Of a DNA stretch of 64,000 nt, positions 45,002-55,848 are shown one piece after another (position 1 is the stretch's first letter; every line of letters begins with the position of its first letter). Location: positions 9,424,001 to 9,488,000 of the forward strand of contig NZ_CP050975.2 in the NCBI RefSeq assembly GCF_012273515.2. The letters are read 5' to 3'. The position numbers were made by a program, and so were the translations under genes. Source of the DNA: Streptomyces sp. RPA4-2. GTDB taxonomy: Bacteria > Actinomycetota > Actinomycetes > Streptomycetales > Streptomycetaceae. The notes below the pieces were generated by a model. The model ran no database searches. It had not been told where the DNA came from and saw only the letters and a list, made by a program, of their open reading frames with translations.

Positions 45002-46336
45002 TCAGCGCACCAGACACGGACGCTTCCCGTCGAATTCCCACCCGGGGATCAGGAAGCGCATCCCGACGGCGTCGTCACGCGCCCCCAGAGCCTTCTCCCG
45101 GTAGAGGTCGTGGGCCGCGAGCAGCCGGTCCATGTCGATACGGACCCCGAGCCCGGGGGCGTCCGGGACGGCGACCTCCCCGTCGACGATGCGCGGTGGC
45201 TCGACGGTGAGCCGCTCCAGCCCCTCCTGCCAGATCCAGTGCGTGTCCAGGGCGTTGTAGGCGCCCGGCGCCGCGGCTCCGCAGTGGGTCACCATGGCGA
45301 GCGAGATGTCGAAGTGGTTGTTCGAGTGGCAGCCCCAGGTCAGTCCCGTCGCGTGGCACAGCTGGGCCACCCGCACAGAGCCCCGCATGGTCCAGAAGTG
45401 CGGGTCGGCCAGCGGGATGGAGACCGACTGCAGGGCCAGGGCGTGGGTCAGCTGCCGCCAGTCGGTGGCGATCATGTTGGTCGCCGTGGGCAGACCGGTG
45501 GCACGCCGGAACTCGGCCAGGATCTCCCGCCCCGAGTAGCCGTCCTCGGCCCCGCAGGGGTCCTCGGCGTAGGCGAGGGTGCCCACCAGGGGGGTGCACA
45601 GCTCGACCGCCTCGCGCAGCGACCACGCCCCGTTCGGGTCGAGGGTGATCCGCGCCTCGGGGAAGCGGTCCTTCAGGGCCCGTACGGCCTCGACCTCCTC
45701 GGCGCCCCGCAGGACACCGCCCTTGAGCTTGAAGTCCCGGAAGCCGTAGAGGTCGTACGCGGCCTCGGCCTGCCGGACGATCGCCCCGGGGGACAGGGCC
45801 TCCTCGTGGCGGATCCGGTACCAGTCCACGCCGGCGTCGGGTTCGCGGACGTACTCCAGGTCCGTGCGGTCGGGGTCACCGACGTAGAACAAGTAGCCGA
45901 GGACCCGTACGGAGTCACGCTGCTGCCCGTCGCCGAGCAGAGCCGCCACGGGTACGTCCAGGTGCTGCCCGAGGAGGTCGAGCAGCGCCGACTCGACGGC
46001 CGTGACGGCGTGGACGGTGGTCCGCAGGTCGAAGGTCTGGGCGCCGCGTCCGCCGGAGTCCCGGTCGGCGAACCGGGCCCCGATCTCCCGCAGGACGCGC
46101 TGGTAGTCACCCACCTTGGCCCCGACGACCAGCGGCCCGGCGTCCCGCAGGGTCCGGGTGATCTTCTCTCCGCCCGGGACCTCGCCGAGCCCCGTACGGC
46201 CCTCGGAGTCCGTCAGGACGACCACGTTGCGGGTGAAGTAGGGGCCGTGCGCACCCGAGAGGTTCAGCTCCATGGAGTCCCGTCCCGCGACCGGATAGAC
46301 GGAGAACGCGGTGACGGTCGGCCGGCTGATGCCCAT
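45002..46336 (-). CDS. gudD: Glucarate dehydratase, enolase superfamily
   Basis: A protein of 444 residues, the family's usual size. Catalytic base region [20 protein letters not shown] with the Lys-x-Lys near 204-206; metal ligands in [20 protein letters not shown] and in the following [13 protein letters not shown]; second base His near 335 in [20 protein letters not shown]. It removes water from D-glucarate to give 5-dehydro-4-deoxyglucarate, the substrate of the neighbouring gene's product. The two genes lie 75 bases apart on the same strand and share the IclR regulator. Confidence 0.93.
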   Translation of the reverse strand: MGISRPTVTAFSVYPVAGRDSMELNLSGAHGPYFTRNVVVLTDSEGRTGLGEVPGGEKITRTLRDAGPLVVGAKVGDYQRVLREIGARFADRDSGGRGAQTFDLRTTVHAVTAVESALLDLLGQHLDVPVAALLGDGQQRDSVRVLGYLFYVGDPDRTDLEYVREPDAGVDWYRIRHEEALSPGAIVRQAEAAYDLYGFRDFKLKGGVLRGAEEVEAVRALKDRFPEARITLDPNGAWSLREAVELCTPLVGTLAYAEDPCGAEDGYSGREILAEFRRATGLPTATNMIATDWRQLTHALALQSVSIPLADPHFWTMRGSVRVAQLCHATGLTWGCHSNNHFDISLAMVTHCGAAAPGAYNALDTHWIWQEGLERLTVEPPRIVDGEVAVPDAPGLGVRIDMDRLLAAHDLYREKALGARDDAVGMRFLIPGWEFDGKRPCLVR

Positions 46337-46411
46337 GGTCTTCGGATTCCTTGCGTACGGGGTGGGTTGGGGGAGGAGGTGCAGGATGACGGAGGCGGAG
46401 CGCCGGGGCGG

Positions 46412-47371
46412 TCAGACGGGTCGGGGCGCCGCTTCGGCCAGGAGCTGCCCGGCGTCGAGGATCTTCGCGAGAACGGCGAGGTCGTCGGGGCCCGGGTCGG
46501 TGAGCGGTGCCCGGACCGGACCGACGGGCAGTCCCCGCAGCCGGGCGGCGGCCTTGACCAGCGAGACGGCGTAGCCCGGCACCCGGTCGCGCAGCTCGAC
46601 GAGCGGGACGTAGAACTCCCGCAGCAACACGGTCGTCCGCTCGTCGTCGTTGTCCCGCAGAGCGGTGAAGAAGGCGTTCGCGATGTCCGGCGCGAAGGCG
46701 TGGACCGCGGAGGAGTAGGCGGGCACACCCACGGTGGCGTAGGCGCGGGCCTGGATCTCGGCGGTCGAGGCGCCGTTGAAGAACAGGAAGCCGTCGGGCG
46801 CGGCGAGCGTGAGGCGCTGGAGCCGGTCGAGGTCGCTGTGGCCGTCCTTGAGGCCGATGACCGTGGGGATGTCCGCGATCCGGCGCAGGCTCCCGGCGTC
46901 GAAGGCGACCTGTCCGCGCTGGTAGGCGATGAGCGGCAGGGACGTCCCGGCGGCGATCCGGCGCAGCTGCTCCACCAGACCGTCCTGCGGGGCGGCGATC
47001 AGGTAGTGCGGCAGCACCAGCGCGGCGTCCGCGCCCTCCTCCTCCGCGATCCGGGCGAACCGCAGCGCCTGGGCCCAGCCGTAGCCGATTCCCGCGACCA
47101 CCGGCAGCCGTCCGTCGGCGATCTCGACCGTGGCCGCGACGACCGCGCGGTACTCGTCCTCGTCCAGGGAGAAGAACTCGCCGGTTCCGCAGGCGGGGAA
47201 GACCGCGCCCGGCCGGGTCGCGAGCTGGGCGGTCAGATAGGCGCGGTACGAATCCGGATCGAGGCTCCCGTCGTCCCGGAAGCTCGTGAGGGGGAAGGAC
47301 AGCACCCCGCCCGCCATGCCGTCCCGCAGCCGCCGCGCCACGTCCTCGGCCTCCGTGCTGAACCGTGCCAT
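46412..47371 (-). CDS. kdgD: 5-dehydro-4-deoxyglucarate dehydratase
   Basis: A protein of 319 residues in the DHDPS/NAL aldolase family. GVLSFPLTSFRDDGSLDPDS at the start; GAVFPACGTGEFFSLDEDEY; Schiff-base Lys near 173 in TVIGLKDGHSDLDRLQRLTL. It dehydrates and decarboxylates 5-dehydro-4-deoxyglucarate to 2,5-dioxopentanoate. The next enzyme, a semialdehyde dehydrogenase, is not in the window. Three ATGs (47371, 47374, 47380) compete; MARFSTEAEDV is taken as the start. The frame open to 47671 crosses the divergent IclR gene and is a shadow. Confidence 0.92.
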   Translation of the reverse strand: MARFSTEAEDVARRLRDGMAGGVLSFPLTSFRDDGSLDPDSYRAYLTAQLATRPGAVFPACGTGEFFSLDEDEYRAVVAATVEIADGRLPVVAGIGYGWAQALRFARIAEEEGADAALVLPHYLIAAPQDGLVEQLRRIAAGTSLPLIAYQRGQVAFDAGSLRRIADIPTVIGLKDGHSDLDRLQRLTLAAPDGFLFFNGASTAEIQARAYATVGVPAYSSAVHAFAPDIANAFFTALRDNDDERTTVLLREFYVPLVELRDRVPGYAVSLVKAAARLRGLPVGPVRAPLTDPGPDDLAVLAKILDAGQLLAEAAPRPV

Positions 47372-47385
47372 CATTCTCATCCTCA

Positions 47386-47415
47386 TATGCAGATGACGTT
47401 TATGTATGCAGATGA
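47386..47415. promoter_or_regulatory. Direct repeats in the kdgD/IclR spacer
   Basis: TATGCAGATGA occurs at 47386-47396 and 47405-47415, 19 bases apart. The sequence around it is AT-rich against the background and sits between the divergent starts. A likely binding site for the IclR regulator on both promoters. Confidence 0.6.
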
Positions 47416-47468
47416 AGGTTAGGTGGGTGAACCATCGCGGGTCAATGGGGCGGGGAGGCGGTTTTACG

Positions 47469-48266
47469 ATGGGGCCCATGTCCGAGAGCAGAGGTGTCCG
47501 CGCCGTGAAGTCGGCGTCCCGCACGGTCGCCCTGCTGGAACTGCTCGCGGGGCGCGGCGACCGGCCTGCCCGCCTGGACGAACTCGCGGCGGAACTGGAG
47601 GTGCCGCGCAGCAGCATGTACCAGCTGCTGCAGACCCTCGTCGACTGCGGCTGGGTACGCTCCGACACCACCGGCTCCCTCTACGGCATCGGGATCCGCG
47701 CCCTGCTCACGGGTACCGGCTATCTCGACGGCGACGCGCATGTGCGGGCGGTGCGCCCCTGCCTCGACGAAGCCTCGGACACGCTCGGCGAGACGATCCA
47801 CCTGGCGCGGCTCGACGGTTCGGACGTCGTGTACCTCGCGACCCGCGAGTCCCACGAGTACCCGCGCACTCTCAGCCGGGTCGGCCGCCGGGTCCCGGCC
47901 CACGCCGGCGCCCTCGGCAAGGCGCTGCTCGCCGAACGTCCCGACGAGGAACTCCCGCTCCCCGTAGGTCCGTTGGCCGCCCTGACGGAGAACACGCACA
48001 CCGACCGGGCCGCCCTGCTCGCGGACCTCGCCCGGGTGCGCGAGCGCGGCCACTCCGTCGACCGCGAGGAGACGGTGCCCGGTATCGCGGGCTTCGGCTT
48101 CGCCCTGCGCTACGACACACCGGCTGTCGACGCCGTCAGCTGCTCGGTTCCCGTCACCCGGCTCACGGACGAGCACGAGGCCCGCATCGTCTCCGTCATG
48201 CGGGAACTGCGGACCAGGATCGAAACCCTCGCCGCTCCGGCACCGGGCACTCCCGACTGGCGCTGA
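47469..48266 (+). CDS. IclR-family regulator of glucarate use
   Basis: A protein of 265 residues. Winged helix: SASRTVALLELLAGRGDRPA, RLDELAAELEVPRSSMYQLL and QTLVDCGWVRSDTTGSLYGI. Effector domain: LDEASDTLGETIHLARLDGS, then RVPAHAGALGKALLAERPDE and AVSCSVPVTRL. It is divergent from kdgD, and the direct repeats lie between them, so control of gudD/kdgD by glucarate or a breakdown product is likely. ATG 47469 and 47478 are both possible; 47469 has GGGGAGG at a fair distance. Confidence 0.9.
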   Translation: MGPMSESRGVRAVKSASRTVALLELLAGRGDRPARLDELAAELEVPRSSMYQLLQTLVDCGWVRSDTTGSLYGIGIRALLTGTGYLDGDAHVRAVRPCLDEASDTLGETIHLARLDGSDVVYLATRESHEYPRTLSRVGRRVPAHAGALGKALLAERPDEELPLPVGPLAALTENTHTDRAALLADLARVRERGHSVDREETVPGIAGFGFALRYDTPAVDAVSCSVPVTRLTDEHEARIVSVMRELRTRIETLAAPAPGTPDWR

Positions 48267-48324
48267 CCGGGGGAGCGCCGGCCCGGAGCCGACCGGGGCC
48301 GGTCCCCGGCCGGCCAGGGCTCTC

Positions 48325-48347
48325 CCGGACCGCGCCGCGCGGTCCGG
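48325..48347. terminator. Hairpin between convergent genes
   Basis: CCGGACCGCG and its complement around a 3-base loop, in the gap between the IclR gene (plus) and the UBP gene (minus). Likely a two-way terminator. Confidence 0.6.
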
Positions 48348-48384
48348 CTGCCCGGACCCGTGCTCCGTGGTCGAGCGGCGCACC

Positions 48385-48651
48385 TCAGACCATGGCCTTG
48401 TCGAGGTAGCACCAGCGCCAGTCCTCGCCCGGCTCCAACGACCCGATGACGGGGTGACCGGCCGTGGCGGCGTGCGCCCGCGCGTGCTGGAGCGGCGAGG
48501 AGTCGCAGCACCCGACGTGCCCGCAGGTCAGGCACATCCGGAGATGCAGCCAGGTGGAGCCGATGTGCATGCACTCGTCGCAGCCGTCCGGGGTGCGCGG
48601 TGTCACGGAGCGGATGTACGACAGATGAGGGTCGGGCCGCGCGGTCGCCAT
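48385..48651 (-). CDS. UBP-type zinc finger protein
   Basis: A protein of 88 residues. The zinc-binding set CDECMHIGSTWLHLRMCLTC, GHVGCCDSSPLQHARAH and HPVIGSLEPGEDWRWCYLD follows the ZnF-UBP pattern, which in eukaryotes binds ubiquitin tails. Bacterial versions are stand-alone and their partner is unknown. It lies downstream of the thioredoxin gene on the same strand, 37 bases away, and may be the last gene of the chaperone operon. Confidence 0.9.
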   Translation of the reverse strand: MATARPDPHLSYIRSVTPRTPDGCDECMHIGSTWLHLRMCLTCGHVGCCDSSPLQHARAHAATAGHPVIGSLEPGEDWRWCYLDKAMV

Positions 48652-48688
48652 GGCGAGCCTCCTTCCTCCGCCCTTCGCGCGGGGCGGT

Positions 48689-49141
48689 TCATCGGCGAAC
48701 GGACAGGCTCTCCTCGACCCACTGCTTCAGAGCCGACGCGGGGGCCGCTCCGGTCTTCCGGGAGATGACCTCACCCTTGTCGAGCAGCAGCAGGGTCGGC
48801 ACGGCCTGCACCTGGAACCGCTGGGCGAGCCGCGGACTCCGGTCGATGTCGACCTTGACCAGCTTGACCCGTCCGGCCAGTTGGCGGGCGACCTCCTCCA
48901 GCGCGGGGCTGACCATCCGGCACGGCCCGCACCAGGTGGCCCACAGGTCGACGAGGACGTACGGCCTCGCCTGCTCGGCGATCTCCGCGAAGTCCGCGTC
49001 ACCGGCCTCGGTGATCCACGCCAGCGGGGCCTGACAGTTCCCGCAGCGCGGTGTACCCGCGGCCGCCGCCGGCACCCGGTTGCCACGGCCGCACCGGTCG
49101 CAGGTGACCGTCCCGGCCCGACTCGTGCCCACCGCGCTCAC
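48689..49141 (-). CDS. trxC: Thioredoxin with N-terminal zinc finger (Trx2/TrxC type)
   Basis: A protein of 150 residues from GTG. Cys14/Cys17 and Cys33/Cys36 (CDRCG and CGNC) form the N-terminal zinc ribbon of thioredoxin-2 proteins. The active site is [20 protein letters not shown] near 70-75. It reduces disulfides, and the zinc ribbon may act as redox switch or chaperone part. GTG overlaps the clpB stop by four bases, so it is made together with the disaggregase. Confidence 0.92.
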   Translation of the reverse strand: MSAVGTSRAGTVTCDRCGRGNRVPAAAAGTPRCGNCQAPLAWITEAGDADFAEIAEQARPYVLVDLWATWCGPCRMVSPALEEVARQLAGRVKLVKVDIDRSPRLAQRFQVQAVPTLLLLDKGEVISRKTGAAPASALKQWVEESLSVRR

Positions 49142-51780
49142 GCGGCCTTCCGGACGTCCGGCGCCGCCGGTTCGCCGTAGGTGACGACCAGTTCGCCGTT
49201 CTGCGCGTCGACCCGGATCGTCGATCCGTCCTGCACGTCACCGCGGATCAGCGCCCGGCCCACGAGCGTCTCGACCTCGTGCGAGATGTAGCGGCGCAGC
49301 GGACGTGCTCCGTACACGGGGTCGAAGCCCTGCCGGGCGATGAGTTCGAGCGCCGCCCGCGTGAGATCGACGGTGATCTGCCGTTCGGCCAGGCGCCTGC
49401 GCAGGTCGGTGAACTGGAGTTCCACGATGCGCTCGATCTGGGGCAGGCCCAGCGGCTTGAACAGCACGATGTCGTCGATCCGGTTGAGGAACTCGGGCCG
49501 GAAGTGGCTCTGCAGCTCGCCCAGTACCAGGGCGCGCGCCTCGGGCTTGATCTCGCCGTCGGCGGTCACCCCGTCCAGCAGGTGCGCCGATCCGATGTTG
49601 GACGTCATGATCACCACGGTGTTGCGGAAGTCGACCGTGCGGCCCTGCGAGTCGGTGATGCGGCCGTCGTCGAGGACCTGCAGCAAGGTGTTGAACACAT
49701 CCGCGTGGGCCTTCTCCACCTCGTCGAACAGGACCACGGAGTACGGCTTGCGGCGCACCGCCTCGGTGAGCTGGCCGCCCTCCTCGTAACCGACGTAACC
49801 GGGAGGCGCTCCGACCAGCCTGCTGACGGTGTGCCGCTCCTGGTACTCGCTCATGTCCAGGCGGACGATGTTCTCCTCGGAGTCGAAGAGCGCCGCGGCG
49901 AGCGTCTTGGCGAGTTCGGTCTTCCCGACACCGGTGGGGCCGAGGAAGAGGAACGAGCCGATGGGCCGGCGCGGGTCACGGATGCCGGAGCGGGCCCGGA
50001 TGATCGCGTCGGCGACCAGCTTGACCGCCTCGTCCTGGCCGATCACCCGCTCGGTGAGGATCTCGTCCAGGCGCAGCAGCTTCTCGCGCTCGCCCTCCTG
50101 CAGCCGGGTGACCGGGATGCCCGTCCAGGCCGCCACGATCTCCGCGATCTCGTCCTCCGTCACCACCTCGCGCAGCAACTGGTTGTCGCCCTGCTTGGAG
50201 TCGAGCCGCTCCTCCTCGGAGGCCAGCCGGCGTTCCAGCTCGGTGAGTCTGCCGTAGCGCAGTTCGGCGGCGCGGTCGAGGTCGTAGCTGCGTTCGGCCT
50301 CCTCGGCCTCCTGCCGTACCTGCTCCAGTTCCTGGCGCAGTTCCTGCACCCGGCGGATGGCCTGGCGTTCGGCGTCCCACTGGGCGTGCATCGCGTCGGA
50401 CTCGGCGCGCAGGTCGGACAGTTCGCGGCGCAGTTCCTCCAGACGCTTGGCGCTGGCGGGGTCGCTCTCCTTGGCGAGCGCCGCGTCCTCGATCTCCAGC
50501 CGGGTCACCCGGCGGGTGATCTCGTCCAGTTCGGCGGGCATGGAGTCGATCTCGGTCCGCAGCCGTGCGCACGCCTCGTCGACCAGGTCGATGGCCTTGT
50601 CGGGCAGGAACCGGTCGGTGATGTAGCGGTGGCTGAGCGTGGCCGCCGCGACCAGCGCGGTGTCCTGGATCTTCACACCGTGGAACACCTCCAGCCGCTC
50701 GCGCAGCCCGCGCAGGATGGACACGGTGTCCTCGACACTCGGCTCGTCCACCACCACCTGCTGGAAGCGGCGTTCGAGTGCCGCGTCGGACTCGACGTAC
50801 TTGCGGTACTCCTCCAGGGTCGTCGCACCGATCATGTGCAGTTCGCCGCGGGCCAGCATCGGCTTGAGCATGTTCCCGGCGTCCATGGCGCCCTCGGCAC
50901 CACCGCCCGCGCCGACGACCGTGTGCAGTTCGTCGACGAACAGCAGGATGCGCCCCTCGGCCGCCTTGACCTCGCTCAGTACGGCCTGCAGCCGTTCCTC
51001 GAACTCGCCGCGGTACTTGGCGCCCGCCACCAGCGAACTCATGTCGAGCGAGAAGATCGTCCGGTCGCGCAGGCCGTCGGGCACGTCACCCCGAACGATG
51101 CGCTGCGCCAGACCTTCCACGATGGCCGTCTTGCCCACGCCCGGGTCGCCGATGAGCACCGGGTTGTTCTTGGTCTTGCGGCTCAGGATCTGGATCACCC
51201 GGCGGATCTCCGCGTCCCGGCCGATCACCGGGTCCATCCTGCCGCCGCGGGCCTCGGCCACCAGATCACGGCCGTACTTCTCCAGGGCCTCGTACGACGC
51301 CTCGGGGGTCGCCGAGGTGACGCGCTGGTTGCCGCGGATCCGGGTCAGCGCGGCCAGGAACGCGTCCTCGGTGACGCCGAACTTCTTGAGCAGGCGTCCG
51401 GCGGCGGTCTGGGAACCCTCCTCCGCCAGCGCCAGCAGGAGGTGCTCGACCGACACGTACTCGTCCTTGAGCCGCTTGGCCTCCTGCTCGGCCGAGTCCA
51501 GCACCCGGGCCAGCCGCTGGGTGACGTACACCTGACCGGGCGTGGCACCGGGCCCGGTGACCTTCGGCCTGCGTGCCAGTTCGTCCGAGAGGGCGGAGCG
51601 CAGAGCCTGGGTGTCGGCACCGGTCTGGTCGACCAGGCGCGCGATCAGACCGTCCGGCTGGTCGAGGAGGGCGAGCAGCAGATGCTCGCCGTCGACCTCG
51701 GTCTGGTTGAGCCGGCCGGCGATCGTCTGTGCTTCCTGCACCGCCTGCTGTGACTTCTGGGTGAGCCGGTTCATATCCAC
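49138..51780 (-). CDS. clpB: ATP-dependent disaggregase ClpB
   Basis: A protein of 880 residues with the full ClpB layout: N-domain ([16 protein letters not shown]), first AAA+ with GDPGVGKT near 205, a long coiled-coil middle domain (about 410-530; [16 protein letters not shown]), and second AAA+ with GPTGVGKT near 610 and [20 protein letters not shown]. It pulls proteins out of aggregates together with DnaK. The GTG start (VDMNRLTQ) overlaps the cbpM stop by ten bases and has AGGAG ahead. Last chaperone gene of the dnaK operon. Confidence 0.96.
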   Translation of the reverse strand: MDMNRLTQKSQQAVQEAQTIAGRLNQTEVDGEHLLLALLDQPDGLIARLVDQTGADTQALRSALSDELARRPKVTGPGATPGQVYVTQRLARVLDSAEQEAKRLKDEYVSVEHLLLALAEEGSQTAAGRLLKKFGVTEDAFLAALTRIRGNQRVTSATPEASYEALEKYGRDLVAEARGGRMDPVIGRDAEIRRVIQILSRKTKNNPVLIGDPGVGKTAIVEGLAQRIVRGDVPDGLRDRTIFSLDMSSLVAGAKYRGEFEERLQAVLSEVKAAEGRILLFVDELHTVVGAGGGAEGAMDAGNMLKPMLARGELHMIGATTLEEYRKYVESDAALERRFQQVVVDEPSVEDTVSILRGLRERLEVFHGVKIQDTALVAAATLSHRYITDRFLPDKAIDLVDEACARLRTEIDSMPAELDEITRRVTRLEIEDAALAKESDPASAKRLEELRRELSDLRAESDAMHAQWDAERQAIRRVQELRQELEQVRQEAEEAERSYDLDRAAELRYGRLTELERRLASEEERLDSKQGDNQLLREVVTEDEIAEIVAAWTGIPVTRLQEGEREKLLRLDEILTERVIGQDEAVKLVADAIIRARSGIRDPRRPIGSFLFLGPTGVGKTELAKTLAAALFDSEENIVRLDMSEYQERHTVSRLVGAPPGYVGYEEGGQLTEAVRRKPYSVVLFDEVEKAHADVFNTLLQVLDDGRITDSQGRTVDFRNTVVIMTSNIGSAHLLDGVTADGEIKPEARALVLGELQSHFRPEFLNRIDDIVLFKPLGLPQIERIVELQFTDLRRRLAERQITVDLTRAALELIARQGFDPVYGARPLRRYISHEVETLVGRALIRGDVQDGSTIRVDAQNGELVVTYGEPAAPDVRKAA

Positions 51781-52165
51781 GATTCATCACTCCTGGAGCC
51801 GGCGTTGCTGCGCCTCAGCGCGTCCTCCAGCTCACTGATCCGGTCGAGCAGATCGACCACCAGACCCAGGGAGGCGTAGTTGAGGGGGAGCGCGGCCCGT
51901 AGACGTTGGATGCGGGCGAGGGCGACGGGTGCGGACGGGTCGAACCACAGCCGCCCCGTCGCGTCCCGGGCGGCGTCGACGAGGCCGAGGGCGACGAACC
52001 GCCGTACGAGATCCGGGTGGATACCGGAGCGGAGGGCGACGGCGTCGAGACCGAGCCTCAGGGGCGGACCGAGGGGGGCGGCGCGTACCCGGACGGTGAG
52101 GACCGGCGAGGCGGCCGGTGTGGCGGTGCGGCGGCTCGCGCCGCCGGGACGGGGGCGGTGGTCAT
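51771..52165 (-). pseudogene. cbpM: Chaperone modulator CbpM (frame-disrupted)
   Basis: The MerR-like CbpM domain is plain: LRLGLDAVALRSGIHPDLVR, RFVALGLVDAARDATGRLWF and LPLNYASLGLVVDLLDRISE. But this frame has no start codon at the right place. The natural start is the ATG at 52165, which overlaps the dnaJ stop by four bases (ATGA) and reads MTTAPVPAARAAAPP in the neighbouring frame. A single missing base between 52100 and 52160 would join the two into 131 residues. CbpM binds the J-domain of CbpA-type DnaJ and restrains it. Sequencing error or true mutation cannot be told apart here. Confidence 0.75.
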
Positions 52166-53121
52166 CGGGGCCTCCTCGGGTCGAAGGTGGACGCGGCGGC
52201 CAGCTCCTCGAAGAGCTCGCGTTCGCGGGCGGTGAGCTCGGGCGGCACCATGATGCGGATCTCCGCGTAGAGGTCACCGTCCTGGCCGCGCGGGTTGGGC
52301 ATGCCCTCGCCGCGCAGCCGGAGTAAGCGGCCGCTGGAGGAGTTCGCGGGGACGGTGACCTTGGCCGTGCCGCCGGGGGTCGGCACCGGCACCGTCGCGC
52401 CGAGCGCCGCCTCCCACGGCGTCACCGGGGCGACCACGTGGATGTCCCGCCCCTCCAGCCGGAAGCGTCCGTCGGGCTTGATGCGCACCCGGAGATACAG
52501 GTCCCCCGGCGGGGCGTCGCCGCTGCCGTGGCCGCCCTCGCCGGCCAGCCGGATGCGCTGGCCGTCCACCACACCGCGCGGGACGGTGACGTCGTAGCTG
52601 CGCTGTCCGTTCGGGCCGCCCAGCGTGATGCTGCGCCGGCCGCCCCGGTACGCCTCCTCGACGCCGAGCTGGATCTCGGCCTCCTGGTCGGCGCCGGGCA
52701 CTGCCCCAGCCGCCGCCTCCGCCGCCCCGTCCGAACATCCCGCCGAACAGGTCCTCGAAGTCGACGCCCGAGCCGTCGAAGCTTAAGCGCCGTCGGCGCT
52801 CCGGAAGCGGACCCCGCCGCCCCCGCCGCCGCCCGCCCACCCGGCCCGGCCGCCGTGGGCGCCCGCCGCCGCGGCCACCCGCTCGTCGTAGTCCTCCGGG
52901 ATCTGCCGGAAGTCGTCGCCGAAGCGGTCGTAGCGCTGCCGGGTCTTGGGGTCGGAGAGCACGCTGTAGGCGTCGTTGAGCTCCTTGAAGCGCTCCTCGG
53001 CCCCCGGATCCTTGTTGACGTCGGGGTGGTGCTTGCGCGCCAGCGTGCGGAAGGCCTGCTGGATCTCCTCGGCACTCGCGGTGCGCGGCACCCCGAGGAC
53101 CTCGTAGTAGTCGCGTGCCAT
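52162..53121 (-). pseudogene. dnaJ: DnaJ/CbpA co-chaperone (two compensating frameshifts)
   Basis: Starts [20 protein letters not shown] with the J-domain HPD ([11 protein letters not shown]). The frame runs into a TAA at 52783. The Gly/Phe part ([20 protein letters not shown]) is in the next frame between about 52720 and 52800. Then the C-terminal substrate domains (AEIQLGVEEAYRGGRRSITL; PPGDLYLRVRIKPDGRF) return in the first frame to 52162. The two steps cancel: total length 960 bases, 319 residues, normal for CbpA without zinc fingers. A missing base near 52800-52830 and an extra one near 52710-52730, in GGC/GGG-rich DNA, would explain it. Confidence 0.82.
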
Positions 53122-53127
53122 GAGGCG

Positions 53128-53670
53128 TCACTCCTGCCGCTTGCTGACCATGACGAACGCGGGCCGCAACTGGTTGCCGTCCGCCCCATAGCCCGGACTC
53201 ACCACCTGGGCCACGGTGTTCGGCTCGGCGCCGGGGTCGTCGACGACCCCGACGACCTCGTGTCTGGTCGGGTCGAAGGGCACCCCGGTCTCTTCGTGGC
53301 GCGGGTATCCGAGGCCGCGCAGCACCTCGACCGCCTGGTCGCGCACGGTCTCGATGCCTTTCAGTACGGCGGAGGGGTCGGCGTCGGCGTGCGCCAGGGC
53401 CCGTTCCAGGTTGTCGAGGACCGGCAGCCAGGCCGCCGCGGTCCGGGCGCGTTCCTCACCGCGCACCCGTTCCAGTTCCTTCGCGTGGCGCTTGCGCAGG
53501 TTGTCCAGGTCGGCGAGCGCGCGGCGCCAGCGGTCCCGGAGTTCGTCCAGCTCCGCGGCCTGGTCCGCCGACTCCGGCCGCGCCGGGGCGGCCGGGTCCG
53601 CGGGGAAAGCGGCGTCGTCGGTGCGCTGTTCGCCTTCAGGGGGCGTCACAGGCTCCTGTCCGGTGGCCAT
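53128..53670 (-). CDS. grpE: Nucleotide exchange factor GrpE
   Basis: A protein of 180 residues. A disordered acidic leader is followed by the long helix (ELDELRDRWRRALADLDNLR; KRHAKELERVRGEERARTAA) and the beta-domain (EETGVPFDPTRHEVVGVVDD; NTVAQVVSPGYGADGNQLRP). It opens the DnaK nucleotide pocket. ATG at 53670 has GAGG eight bases ahead; GTG at 53679 also fits. Between dnaK and dnaJ in the usual order. Confidence 0.94.
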   Translation of the reverse strand: MATGQEPVTPPEGEQRTDDAAFPADPAAPARPESADQAAELDELRDRWRRALADLDNLRKRHAKELERVRGEERARTAAAWLPVLDNLERALAHADADPSAVLKGIETVRDQAVEVLRGLGYPRHEETGVPFDPTRHEVVGVVDDPGAEPNTVAQVVSPGYGADGNQLRPAFVMVSKRQE

Positions 53671-53680
53671 GGCCCGCACC

Positions 53681-55576
<1,896 letters not shown>

Positions 55577-55836
55577 GAGGAACTCCTTCGCCTGCCGCCC
55601 CGGCGTGCGCCCCTGTCCGGGGACGGCGGTCGTGTTCAGGTCGGGTCCGTGCGTCGGCGGGCGCACGCCCGTCGGGCGCCCGAAGCGCCCCCGCGTCGTG
55701 GCTCGCGTCCCTGCCAGACTGTTACGGGGCGCGGAGTGACGCCTGCGCCCGACGGGGTGAAATTCGGCCCCCGGCCTCGACCTGGCAGGACAGGGCACGC
55801 CTCCCCCTACGACAGGCGGCCGAAAGGCGCAAAAGC

Positions 55837-55848
55837 TACTATTGCGGC
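55837..55848 (+). promoter_or_regulatory. Candidate leaderless promoter of the PucR gene
   Basis: TACTAT (55837-55842) fits a -10 box. A start seven bases later would be the A of the ATG at 55849, giving a leaderless message, which is common in Streptomyces. No ribosome site precedes this ATG. The -35 region is weak. Confidence 0.45.

Noticed and set aside
55577..55848. HAIR site (CTTGAGT-N7-ACTCAAG) upstream of dnaK
   Set aside because: No such repeat is present in the spacer.
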